Source: Salvia splendens (Eukaryota; Streptophyta; Magnoliopsida; Lamiales; Lamiaceae). Taken from it: a DNA stretch of 64,000 bases. Each line of letters begins with the position of its first letter. Position 1 is the stretch's first letter. The notes below the pieces were generated by a model. That model was not told the origin of the DNA. It saw only the letters and a list, made by a program, of their open reading frames with translations, and did no database searches. The DNA is taken from contig NC_056052.1 in NCBI RefSeq assembly GCF_004379255.2, forward strand, positions 124,001 to 188,000. Reading direction: 5' to 3'. Below, in pieces: positions 1-10,700 of this stretch. Made by a program: the position numbers and the translations under genes.

Positions 1-137
1 AGAATGAGAGAAGGGCAAGGCCCACCAAAACTAGCCATTGACAAATCCAATGAAGAGACATGAACTGGCTGCAAAGGCGGCAGCTGGGAAATAGGGCGGC
101 CTATGTACTTAGCCGCAATGCTAGAAACTCTATCCAG
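1..137 (-). pseudogene. HD-ZIP IV exon 4, truncated by the window edge
   Basis: After a TTGTCGCAG acceptor (140-138) the frame reads LDRVSSIAAKYIGRPISQLP, then PLQPVHVSSLDLSMASFGGP. The AAKYIGRPISQL and SLDLSM motifs are the normal HD-ZIP IV linker before the START domain. The exon is open to position 1. An intron of about 80 bp separates it from exon 3. Confidence 0.88.
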
Positions 138-218
138 CTGCGACAAGTTGAAGAAGAAAAAGATTAGTTTTTTAATGATAAGAATACAAACAATAGTGGG
201 ACTGGGAAACGAAGAGAC

Positions 219-398
219 CTCTTCTTTTAACTGGGCGTTTTCCATGCGGAGTTTTTGCTAGTCGAAGTAGGAATCCTCAGTGACCGGAGGGCCGCCGCAG
301 GAGGGGCAGATGATGTTTCTCAGGGCCTCTCTCATAGCAATGTTTTCACACCGGATTCTGTCGTTGTCTGCCCTTAATGTGCAATTGTCTGATCTTTC
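219..398 (-). pseudogene. HD-ZIP IV exon 3, middle and 3' part (left-hand copy)
   Basis: Same coding stretch as 7273-7420 (TAG at 260-258), but here the exon continues past 251 as QKLRMENAQLKEE and ends at a GT donor (218-217). It is directly abutted at 399 by the beginning of a Copia-2 LTR. Positions 251-398 belong to the 306-bp direct repeat; 219-250 occur only here. Confidence 0.85.
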
Positions 399-556
399 TG
401 TTGAGAAAAGGGGAGCATTAAAGAATAATAGAGTTCCAAGAATGGAGTTCCAAGAAGCATTGAAGATGTGCATGTTCCAATAATAGTGTAGTTCCATGAA
501 TATACATTTATTGTAGGATCTCAAAGGTCACCAACATCCCTATAAATATATGGGTG
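251..556. repeat. 306-bp direct repeat, left copy (HD-ZIP exon 3 + partial Copia-2 LTR)
   Basis: Reads identically to 7273-7578. The first 148 bp are HD-ZIP exon 3; the remaining 158 bp are the first part of the Copia-2 5' LTR. It ends at GGGTG, after which the sequence passes into the truncated 3' part of Copia-1, although a short TACCATTTC block shortly after the junction is shared by both copies. Confidence 0.92.
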
Positions 557-1133
557 CTCAACTACCATTTCCATTTATCTTATGATGTACCCAACACAAG
601 TCCGTGTCTTAATCCTCCGAGGGGAGGCAAAGCGTTGTACAAGGTCAAAGCACACCACTCAACAAACAAAATGTGTAATGACCTCAGATCCAAGGACTAT
701 TACATACTTCATGTACTAATACACTGTAGACACTCAACAAAACAGTTTAATAGTAGGGTATACCAATACTCTCCAAAGTATACCATGTGTCCATCACGAG
801 TATCTAATATCTCATAGTTGTGAGAACAACTACATTATCAAAGAATGTGATGCAAACCCCATGCTAACCTATAACATATCATCAATATCCCATTCTTGAC
901 GATCATTGGTTAGGGCTATTTTAGAATTATACTATATCATTAATGTCTCACACCATCAACGACAGTCATAATTCAAGGGAACAAATATTTAGAATAAAAT
1001 CAAACATTTAAAATAATTATTCCAATAAGTGCACAAAACCCATAGAAAATGAAATTTTCATATAATGTGATCAAGTAATATTGTCTCAACACAAAATGTT
1101 TCTAAGACATATAAAATTTTAACTCCCACTGAT

Positions 1134-4100
1134 TCAAAGCCATCTACCAAGATGCTTAACACCTAAGCTCTCAAAGTGCTTGTTGTGTTTTGCTATACAT
1201 AACGGTTTGGTGAAAGGATCAGCCAAGTTATCATCAGTGGGTACTCTTTCTAATTTTATGTCGCCTCTTTCAATTATTTCTCTGATCAGATGATATCTTC
1301 TGGGAACATGCTTGTTCCTGTTCGTAGCTCTGGGTTCTTTTGCTTGCGCAACAGCACCAGTGTTGTCACAATACAAAGGTATTGCGCTATTGGCACTCGG
1401 AACGACACCCAGTTCTTTAACGAACTCTAACAAAGCAACAGCTTCTTTGGCAGCTTCAGATGCAGCAATATACTCGGCTTCGGTGGTGGAATCGGCAGTT
1501 GTACCTTGTTTGGAACTATTCCAACTCACTGCTCCACCATTGAGGACAAAAACATATCCAGACTGAGGCTTATAGTCGTCATGGTCTGTTTGGAAACTAG
1601 CATCAGTGTACCCAGTAACTGATAACTCTGGTTGTCCACCATAGACTAAGAAATATTCTTTAGTCCTCCTAAGGTACTTAAGAATAGTCTTAACAGTTTT
1701 CAAATGTTCCTCACCGGGATTTTGCTGAAATCTGCCTGTCATGCTAAGCGCATAGGCCACATCTGGCCTAGTAGAAATCATGGCATACATAATAGATCCT
1801 ATAGCCGAAGCATACGGGATCCTTTTCATGTTGTCTCTTTCTTTGTCATTAGAAGGACAATCCTTCTTTGACAATACAATGCCATGTCCCATAGGAAGAA
1901 AACCTTTCTTAGAATTCTCCATTGAGAAGCGCCTTAGCAACTTATCTATGTAAGTGGATTGTGATAATCCTAACATCCTATTCGGTCTATCTCGATAGAT
2001 CTTGATTCCAAGGATGTAGGAAGCATCACCCAGATCCTTCATCATAAAGGAACTAGACAACCATTCTTTCACGGATTGCATCATGGAACGATCGCTTCCC
2101 ATAATCAAGATGTCATCAACATATATGATGAGGAAGACAACGTTTCCATTCTCGCGTTTACTATAAACACATGGGTCCTCTTTGCTTATGACAAAACCAA
2201 ACGATTTGATTGTTCTGTCAAAACAAATATTCCAACTCCTCGAAGCTTGCTTAAGTCCATAGATGGACTTCTTTAGCTTGCACACTGCATTCGGCCTTTC
2301 TTTCGATACAAAACCTTCAGGCTGTGTCATATAGACATCACCTTCTAATTCTCCATTGAGAAATGCGGTTTTGACATCCATTTGCCAAATGTCGAAGTTG
2401 TAGTATCCAGCAATTGCAAGTAGTATCCGAATGGACTTGATCTTAGCAACGGGCGAAAAGGTTTCATCATAGTCAATGCCTTCGCGCTGACTATAACCTT
2501 TTGCCACTAACCTAGCCTTGTAGGTTTGTACTTTGCCATCTACATCTCTCTTCTTTTTGAAGATCCATTTGCAGCCTATGGGGTAAACCCCATCTGGCAA
2601 GTCAACTAGTTCCCAAACTAAGTTGAAGTACATCGAGTCCATTTCTGATATCAAGGCTTCAAGCCACTTCTCTCGATCGGTGTCCGACACCGCCTCGGTA
2701 TAGGTTTTAGGCTCATCGTCATCTAAATCAACTTCATCATCTTGGTTCTCAACCATTAGATTCAGTCTCTCAGGTGCGCGACGAATCCTCCTAGGCCTAT
2801 TGAGTTGGTTTTGCTATGGTTCAGGCTGTTCATTCTGTATGTGAGAAGGTTCAGGAATATCACTATGATCTTCTTGAGGTAGAGGTGATGCAACTATTGT
2901 ATCATCTTGTCTTTGATGCATCTCATTGTCTTGAGGTGGTCCTTCGAGAGTCTCTCCAAGGTCCTCTCTAAGAGTAATTTCCCATCCCAATAGATCATCA
3001 AAAACTCCCACTGAGTTATTGTCCAATCCAATGGATAATACCTCATCCTCATTGTTAACTTGTGGTTCTTGAATTTCTTCAAGATCTACTGTATTTTGAC
3101 CTTGTTCCTTGCAGACATAATTGTCTTCAAGGAACGTCACATTCCTTGATGTTATCACCTTGTGATTTTCAGGACAGTAGAAATCGTACCCTTTAGTTTC
3201 TTAAGGATATCCCACAAAATAACATTTCTCACTTTTAGTTTCCAATTTATTAGTCATCATTTTCTTAACAAAAGCTGGACAACCCCAGGTCCGGATATGG
3301 TTAAGACTTGCTTTCTTGCCACACCATAACTCATATGGTGTTTTCTCGACTGATTTAGAAGGAACCCTATTTAGAATGTAAATAGCCGTTAGTAAGGCAT
3401 GACCCCATAGGAATAAAGGAAGACTAGCTAAACTCATCATGGATCGAACCATATCTAATAATGTTCGGTTTCTCCTTTCAGATACTCCATTCATTTGTGG
3501 TGTACCAGGAGGTGTCCAGTCTGACTGAATTCCATGTGATTTCAAGTAATCAAGAAATTCCCGGCTCAAGTATTCCCCTCCTCGATCTGATCGGAGAGTC
3601 TTGATACTTTTCCCAAGTTGTTTCTCAACTTCACACTTAAACTCTTTAAATTTCCCAAAGGCCTCAGATTTGTGTTTCATAAGATAAACATATCCATACC
3701 TTGTCAAATCATCAGTGAAAGTAATGAAGTACGAATAACCACCTTTTGCTTGAGTTGGAAACGGTCCACACACATCTGTGTGGATCAACTCTAGCACATC
3801 ATTAGCACGCACCCCCTTCCCAGAAAGTGGCTTATTAGTCATCTTTCCTTTGAGACAGAATTCACAAGCACCATATGATTCAAAATCAAATGAAGTGAGA
3901 TAGTCTAGCTTTCTCAATCTTGCTATTCTTTTCTCATTAATATGACCAAGTCTGCAATGCCAAAGATAAGTTGCATTATTCGTATTACTTAGCTTAAGTC
4001 TTTTATTTTGCACATTGAGAATGTCCCGTTTGCATTCAAGCATATACAATCCATTCTCTAAAGAGGCATTTCCATAAAACAATCCATTATTAGAAAACGA

Positions 4101-4543
4101 GCATCTGCTGTTTGCAAAATGGAAGGAAAAACCTTCGATGTCTAACATCGGAACGGAAATAATATTCTTTGAAATAACTGGAACAAAATAACAATTATGT
4201 AAATCTAGTCTATGTCCTGAGGGAAGATCTAATCTATAAGTTCCTACGCGTTCGGCAGCAACCCTTGCTCCATTTCCAACACGTAGGTCTACTTCCCCAG
4301 GTCTCACTTTCCTGCTGTCAATTAAACCTTGCACATTTTACAAATGTGTGAACCACAAGCGGTATCCAATACCCAGGATTGTGAGTTATTCATAGACATA
4401 TTTATCTCAATGACAAACATAGCTGAACTCCCACTCATTGCACCTTGTGCCTTGAGTTTTGGGCAGTCTCTCTGCCACTCCGTGAAATTTGACCTAGTCA
4501 ATTTGTTTGTTTCCATTATACACTCATAAGATAAGTTTGACAT
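1134..4543 (-). pseudogene. Copia-1 gag-pol remnant
   Basis: Reading from 4543: a short gag start (METNKLTRSNFTEW) joins directly to RDCPKLK, the last residues of the zinc knuckle, so most of gag has been deleted in frame near 4471. The protease motif WVLDTACGSH follows, then a frameshift near 4330. The second frame (4334 down) holds the pre-integrase HCRLGH and the integrase core ([24 protein letters not shown]). A TAA (about 3201, in a Lys codon context) and a TAG (about 2816) interrupt this frame. The last open part (2756-1134) has RT with YVDDILIMG and a complete-looking RNase H ending in NLADPFTKPL. Known family order; loss of function is inferred from the lesions. Confidence 0.9.
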
Positions 4544-4983
4544 ATTATCTGAACAGAAAATAAAACGAAAAGCAAATTAGAAAAGCATACAAAAATCACA
4601 TTCGCATCACTAATCAAACAAGGGTTTATTGTATTGATTAGCTCCCACTAATTTTAACATATATTATGTCCCCCAAACATAAAATACGAATTTATATCAA
4701 ATATAAATTTTAGTGGTCCCTGCTTTGGCTGATCACTACAATAATATCACAAGGTAGGCCTCCAAGCCAATTGCAACAACTATTTTGCAATTCTTGGTTT
4801 ATTAATCCAATTAATATGCATCCATAAACTATTTAGGTCGCTTTGGCGTCACTAAACAATTTAAGCAAGTCAACCCCATCACACGATGCCAACCATGCAT
4901 CTATGAATGAGCCTAGGTCTTGTAGATTTAGAGTAAACACTTTGGCGTAAAACTCGTGGTCGAAAAGGCTAGGAACATCAAAC

Positions 4984-5715
4984 TAGGGATGTCAATTTAG
5001 CCCGCAACCCGTGGGCTGACCCGAATAGCCCGCCAAATTTATAGGGTTAGGGCTGAAAATTTCCAGCCCGATAAAATTACAGCCCGATTAGCCCGCACCC
5101 GATTAACCCGCAACCCGTTAGGGCCAGACCCGAAAACCCGATGGGCTGGCCCGGAAACCCGATAAAATTTATATTGTTCTATTTGTTTGACTCTGATTCA
5201 ACACTTCATTGATTATTTTATAATACAGATTACTGAAAAAATAACTTTCCATTTTATATATTAAATATATAAATTATATATAAAGTTTTTATTAATATAA
5301 TAATAGATAAATGAATTAGAAACTTCAAATTCACTAAAAAATATATTTAAATTTCTAAACATGCTTTAAAATTTCTTGATGTTTATGTTTTATGTTGCAT
5401 AAATCTCAAATATTAGTATTTGATCATGTTAATATTTGAGTTTACGCATATATCTCAAATTTATTATAATTAAATATTTTACATTTTATAAATATAACTA
5501 ATTTTTACCATTATTTATTGGATTGATCGCATGTTAATTTTATCGGTAGCAACCCGATTAACCCGATGGGCTAGCCCGAAACCCGAGCTTTTAGGGTTAG
5601 GGCTGAACTTTTATAACCTGAAAAAAAAACAACCCGATTAGCCCGCACCCGATTGACCCGCAACCCGAATAGGGTTGGCCCGAAACCCGGTGGGCTGGCC
5701 CGATTGACATCCCTA
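4984..5715. mobile_element. hAT-type MITE (732 bp) nested in Copia-1
   Basis: Ends are inverted repeats: TAGGGATGTCAAT at the left and ATTGACATCCCTA at the right (13 bp perfect). Exact 8-bp duplications CATCAAAC flank it (4976-4983 and 5716-5723). An 8-bp TSD is the hallmark of hAT elements. Subterminal regions are rich in repeated GCCCGCAACCCG-type motifs in both orientations around an AT-rich centre. There is no coding capacity, so it is non-autonomous. It lies between the Copia-1 gag remnant and primer-binding site and therefore arrived after Copia-1. Confidence 0.93.
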
Positions 5716-5830
5716 CATCAAACAATTATGATGGACGATGCGTTTGTTTCAAAACAAGACTTATATTTTGTGGGGAAAAGTGTGATACTAGTTCTGTGAA
5801 TATAATATCCAATATTAAATTTCAAACAAT

Positions 5831-5965
5831 TATTGGGCGCCGCCTACCCAGACATAGTATAACACGGACTACAATTACTGGGCGCCGCCTACCCAGACAT
5901 AGTATAACACGGACTACACATACTGGGCGCCGCCTACCCAGACATAATATAACACGGTCTCTAAC
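5831..5965. repeat. 45-bp tandem repeat, three units
   Basis: GGGCGC anchors recur at 5835, 5880 and 5925, a period of exactly 45 bp. Units share the core GCCGCCTACCCAGACATA and differ at a few bases, mostly in the third. Because 45 is a multiple of 3, both strands stay open through it with a 15-residue repeat (plus: GRRLPRHSITRTT; minus: VILCLGRRRP). It lies in the Copia-1 leader; no function is evident. Confidence 0.9.
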
Positions 5966-6810
5966 TACTATAGTTAAATAAAATAAGCATAAATCAGATA
6001 GCATGCTTATCACATAGGATATCAAATAATGCTCAATGAATAAAATCAAATTTTATTCTCTAATTAAATGTGGACTTAAAATTTATGTATTAATTCTAAA
6101 TTAACATAATCACATATTTAATATTAATTCTAAATTAATATTAATAATATATTTAATATTAATCACAATGATTAACCTTTAAGATTGAATTAATTAAACA
6201 ATTAATTAATCCTAAAAAACAAATCCAATCACCGCCCAACCCCATGCCTTTTCGGGATCCGATCCGTAACCGCCTTCACGCACAGGATCGGGTTATCTGC
6301 CCGGTCACTGTGTTTTCAACCCGGTAGAAATACTTCCTCCCCACCGCCGCCGGCTGCTCCCTTAAATTCTTTATATTGCTCCCGAATTTCGTCGACGGCT
6401 TGTCCGTGTCGGTCCAGTTGTCCTTCAAGTACCCACTGCTCCACAGCGGATCTCCAGAATTATGATCTCTGTTTGTTGTTATCCGCCGGGACAGAGCAGT
6501 GTCGCAGATTTTTGTTTATGGATGCAGGTAGTCGATTTTCATAAACTTGAAACCCTTTGAAAATAGATGCCGGAAATACGATAAACTACTATATATAGTA
6601 CACATCATACCTCCCACCAATGGTTTCTATTCTATACACTCTCATCAATAGCAAAAGGGGCAAAAGGCGCAGCTCAAAAGTGAAAGATTGAAATCTAATT
6701 TCCAATCTTTAAAATCTAATTTCAGTTTTGGGCGAAACTGTTAAACTATAAAATTTTGATTTCCAAAATCGCCACATATAATTAAATTACAAAACAAATT
6801 ATGAATCGAG

Positions 6811-6828
6811 CCCCGGGCTCTGATACCA
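6811..6828 (-). other. Copia-1 primer-binding site
   Basis: The minus strand reads TGGTATCAGAGCCCGGGG one base inside the LTR. This matches the 3' end of plant initiator tRNA-Met (TGGTATCAGAGC) used by most plant copia elements. Confidence 0.88.
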
Positions 6829-6829
6829 C

Positions 6830-7272
6830 TGTTGGGAATTCTTGTATTCATCTAATGAGCGCAGCGGAAATTGCAGACAAGAATAACAGATCTAGATTCA
6901 TAATCATATTGCAAGTTGAGCACGTAATACACAACGGAACTAAATCTTACTTGTTGTGTTGTTCTTCTTCGATTGAATCCTGCAAGTTGAATCCACTACT
7001 ATCGAGGTCCACGTGCAATCCAATCCGATGCAGGAACTATCCCGGTACAATTGCTCCGTAGAAGAAAGCTAGGAATTCTCTCTACAGAGCTTTACGTATT
7101 TTCTCTCTAATGTTACGCTATTTTTCATCTCACACAATGGAGAATAAATAACCATTATATAGACAAAGAGTCATTAGGGTTTCATGATTGTTGGGCCTAT
7201 GGACTAATTATAATTGTAGCCCAACTATAATTATTTAATCCATATTAATCTAATCTAGCCCATATCCTTTCA
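6830..7272 (-). repeat. Copia-1 5' LTR (443 bp)
   Basis: Read on the minus strand it starts TGAAAGGATATGG and ends GAATTCCCAACA, giving canonical TG...CA ends. The inner end is followed by a tRNA-Met-type primer-binding site; the outer end abuts HD-ZIP exon sequence at 7273. No second copy lies in the window. Confidence 0.88.
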
Positions 7273-7420
7273 GTTTTTGCTAGTCGAAGTAGGAATCCTC
7301 AGTGACCGGAGGGCCGCCGCAGGAGGGGCAGATGATGTTTCTCAGGGCCTCTCTCATAGCAATGTTTTCACACCGGATTCTGTCGTTGTCTGCCCTTAAT
7401 GTGCAATTGTCTGATCTTTC
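7273..7420 (-). pseudogene. HD-ZIP IV exon 3, middle part (right-hand copy)
   Basis: Encodes ERSDNCTLRADNDRIRCEN, IAMREALRNIICPSCGGPP and VTEDSYFD, then TAG (7282-7280) where relatives have Glu. The segment ends abruptly at the 5' LTR of Copia-1 (7272). It reads identically to 251-398, so the TAG was present before the duplication. Confidence 0.88.
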
Positions 7421-7578
7421 TGTTGAGAAAAGGGGAGCATTAAAGAATAATAGAGTTCCAAGAATGGAGTTCCAAGAAGCATTGAAGATGTGCATGTTCC
7501 AATAATAGTGTAGTTCCATGAATATACATTTATTGTAGGATCTCAAAGGTCACCAACATCCCTATAAATATATGGGTG
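7273..7578. repeat. 306-bp direct repeat, right copy
   Basis: Partner of 251-556. Its left border coincides exactly with the outer end of the Copia-1 5' LTR (7272/7273). On the right it continues without a break into the rest of the Copia-2 LTR, so this is the original context of Copia-2. Confidence 0.92.
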
Positions 7579-7664
7579 TTGAGTACCATTTCATCATTCA
7601 ATCAAATACAATTATCTTCTCCCATTGCTTTCTTCTCTAAATATGTTGTCTATACCATTTAACA
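7421..7664 (+). repeat. Copia-2 5' LTR (244 bp)
   Basis: Starts TGTTGAGAAAAGGGG and ends CCATTTAACA. A TATA-like TATAAATATA at about 7563 fits an LTR promoter. It is 11 bp shorter than the 3' LTR because of one indel near its start; otherwise the two read nearly the same. Its first 158 bp also occur at 399-556. Confidence 0.93.
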
Positions 7665-7676
7665 TGGTATCAAAGC
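7665..7676 (+). other. Copia-2 primer-binding site
   Basis: TGGTATCAAAGC directly follows the LTR. It differs at one base from the usual tRNA-Met site TGGTATCAGAGC. Confidence 0.85.
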
Positions 7677-7786
7677 GGGTTTGGACTCAGATAAGGTATC
7701 ATCATCGTCCTTGATACCTTTCTCGGCCCCTTCTCGTTTTTTTTTGTTTTTCCTTTTTTCCGTTGTACCTGTAACCATAAGCCAAA

Positions 7787-10700
7787 ATGTCAAATGACAA
7801 CTATATAGTAACTGAAACCTCAGATTCATCCATGACAGATGAATTTGCCCGGCAGTTTGCCAATTTTATGCGCAATAGTTTTGCGATGAACCAATCAAAT
7901 CCACCAGAAACAGCTGTCGTGCCATTCAGAATCGACACGCAGCCCCTCCACATTGGTGGGAACAAGTTAAATGGAGAAAATTACGCCCTTTGGTCCGTAT
8001 TGATAAAGACGGCAATAAGTGGTCGGGGAATGGTCTCTCACGTCACCGGAGTGCCTCCTTCCCCACCTCGAACCGATCCAGCCTTCACACAGTGGCAACA
8101 AGCCGTGATCACTTGGTTAATACAAAACATCGAGCCTCGACTGGTTAGTCGAGTTTCACAACATCCGAAGGCGAAGCATATCTGGGATGCGTTGGCCGTC
8201 ACATATGGGAGTGGAAGAGATAAAATCCAGGTGTATGACCTTCAGTTCAAAGCAACCACACTAAGACAAGGAATCAGTTCATTAGAAGAAATATGGAGCC
8301 GGTTGGGAGAGATCTGGATTTCAATTGATCAAAAACAGACGAACCCAATGAAATGTCCAGAGGATATGGAGATTCATAACAAATTCATACAAGATCAGAG
8401 AGTATGTCTGTTTCTATATGCAATTGATAGCAAATATGAAACAACCAAGAGGGAGATACTGAAAATGGACCCGCTTCCCTCCGTCGACTATGCGTACAAC
8501 CTGATTCAGCAGGAGGAGACACGACTCCGAGTGTTACAACAGGCAAACACCGGCGGAGCAGCTGCCACGGATGGAATCGGAACCGGCCTCGCCATCCGAG
8601 GGTGGTAGAACCCTACCGGCAGCTCTCGGGGTGGCGGTCGCGGCAGCAACGGTGGTGGTCGCGACAGCCACGGTGGTGGTCGCGGCGGCGGCAATGGCAG
8701 AAATCGGCAAAGTGATGAAGAAGACAAGTCAAAATTGGTGTGTTCCTACTGCAAACGGAAAAGGCACACAAAAGATTCATGCTTTGAACTAATTGGGTAT
8801 CCAGATTGGTGGGAAGAGAAGCACGGCAAGCCGCAGCAACCGCAAACACCCTGGAACCGTGGCGGGCACGCCGCCGCAGCAGTTGGAGGCGACGGTGGCA
8901 ACGCCGTGCAGGGGGTCGCGCAAACCGCCGGTGCTGTCCAGCCAGGAGGAAGGACCGGAAATGAAGCTGCTCAGCCGGTGAACACAACCGGGGCAGCAAA
9001 CTTCGTCACCGGCGGAAGTGGGAGTGTTATTCGTGATTGGAGTGAAGAATTGATGAGGGAAGAGGCGGCGCCCGATTCAGGTAGATTAGGATTAGGGGGC
9101 TCTTTTATTGGAAGCCCCCAAATCTTTGGGAAATTGCAGGTTTTACCCCACCAAAATTCTCAGTCACAATTAGCCCCCAAATCTTCTGAAAATTCCATAA
9201 TTTCCCAAACTACTTGCCAAAATCGATTTCAGCCTCTCGAGAAGCTTGGAGTTGTGTGTGCAGTATCTAATAGCCATGAGAAAAATGATAAATGGATTTT
9301 TGACTGTGGGGCAACCGATACCATAACATATGATGCCTCAGACCTTACCAACCTTCAGAAACCTCTAAAATCTCATATCCAAACTGCCAATGGGGAATTT
9401 ACAGTGGTTGAGGGGGCTGGAACCGTTAACATTTCCCCAACTTTGCAGTTATCAAATTGTCTATATATTCCTTCGATGTCTCATAAGTTATTATCCATTA
9501 GTCATGTCACAAAGGAATTGAATTGTACGTTACTAATGCAGCCACAATTTTGTCTGTTGCAGGATATCCGAACCGGGGAGATAATTGGGCGTGGCACTGA
9601 ACGTGATGGGCTTTACTATGTGGATGAGATAGCTCAAAAAGGGACTGCCATGTTAACTCACGGATCAGCTGACCGGAAAGCTTGGCTTTGGCATCGGCGC
9701 TTGGGTCATCCATCTATCGGTTACTTAAAATTGTTATTTCCTAGTATTATTCCTAAGCATGACATGTACTGTGAAACTTGTCTTTTATCCAAAAGTCATC
9801 GGAACTCTTACCCATTAAGTAATACTCGTGTTGAAACCCCGTTTGCCTTAGTACACTCTGATGTTTGGGGGCCCGCACCAGTTATTGGGGGGCAAGGTTT
9901 TCGATATTTCTTAGTTTTTGTGGATGATTGCACTCGCATGACCTGGATATATTTCATGAAACAAAAATCTGAAGTTTTGTCACACTTTACCCATTTCTAT
10001 AACCTTATCCAAACTCAGTTTCACAAAACCATCCAGGTCATTCGGTCAGATAATGGGGGGGAGTTCGTTAATTCTACCATGAAACAATTCTTCCAAAACA
10101 AAGGCCTTATACACCAAACCACATGTGCTCATACTCCCGAACAAAACGGTGTGGCAGAAAGAAAAAATCGATCTCTCCTCGAAATGACTCGTTCTATGCT
10201 TATAAAGTCAAAAGCCCCGAAACACTTCTGGCCAGAAGCCATTGCCACCTCAACCTATCTCTTAAACCGATTGCCCACAAGTATTCTCAAACACAAAACT
10301 CCTCTACAAGTCTTGTCCACCTTCACAAAAATTCCTCCGCCCTTGACTCTTGAACCTCGCGTCTTCGGATGCTCTGTTTTTGTCCACATTCCTAAACATG
10401 AAAGAACTAAACTATCCCCATGCGCTATCAAATGCGTTTTTGTAGGATATGGGGTAAATCAAAAGGGGTATAGGTGTTTCGATCCAAAGTCCAACCGGAT
10501 GTTTGTTACAATGAACTGCAACTTTCTTGAAACTGAGTACTTCTTTACCCATCTTAGCGGTCAGGGGGAGAGTAATGTTAGGGATAACAATGATACGGAC
10601 CCGCTAAGTTGGATCTCAATGCCACTGCCAACGCCAAGTAATCCTGATGCGGATCTATCAGAGAAAACAGTAAGCAATTCCGCTGAGCAAGTCTCTGATG

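Larger units (their letters stand above)
557..7272 (-). mobile_element. Copia-1: Ty1/copia retrotransposon lacking its 3' LTR
   Basis: Minus-strand element with a 5' LTR at 6830-7272, a primer-binding site at 6811-6828, a leader, a damaged gag-pol at 1134-4543 and about 575 bp of 3' non-coding DNA (557-1133). The order protease, integrase, RT, RNase H is the copia order. No copy of the 443-bp LTR is found at the left end, so the 3' LTR and the end of the 3' region are missing. The leader carries a hAT-type MITE and a 45-bp tandem repeat. With one LTR and a broken gag-pol it cannot be autonomous. Confidence 0.9.

Noticed and set aside
5831..5965. CRISPR-like array
   Set aside because: Three head-to-tail 45-bp copies without spacers in a plant retrotransposon; a plain tandem repeat.
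251..7578. Reading the two 306-bp copies as LTRs of one element
   Set aside because: They contain HD-ZIP exon sequence plus a partial Copia-2 LTR, lack TG...CA ends at their borders, and the enclosed element has its own distinct 443-bp LTR and primer-binding site.
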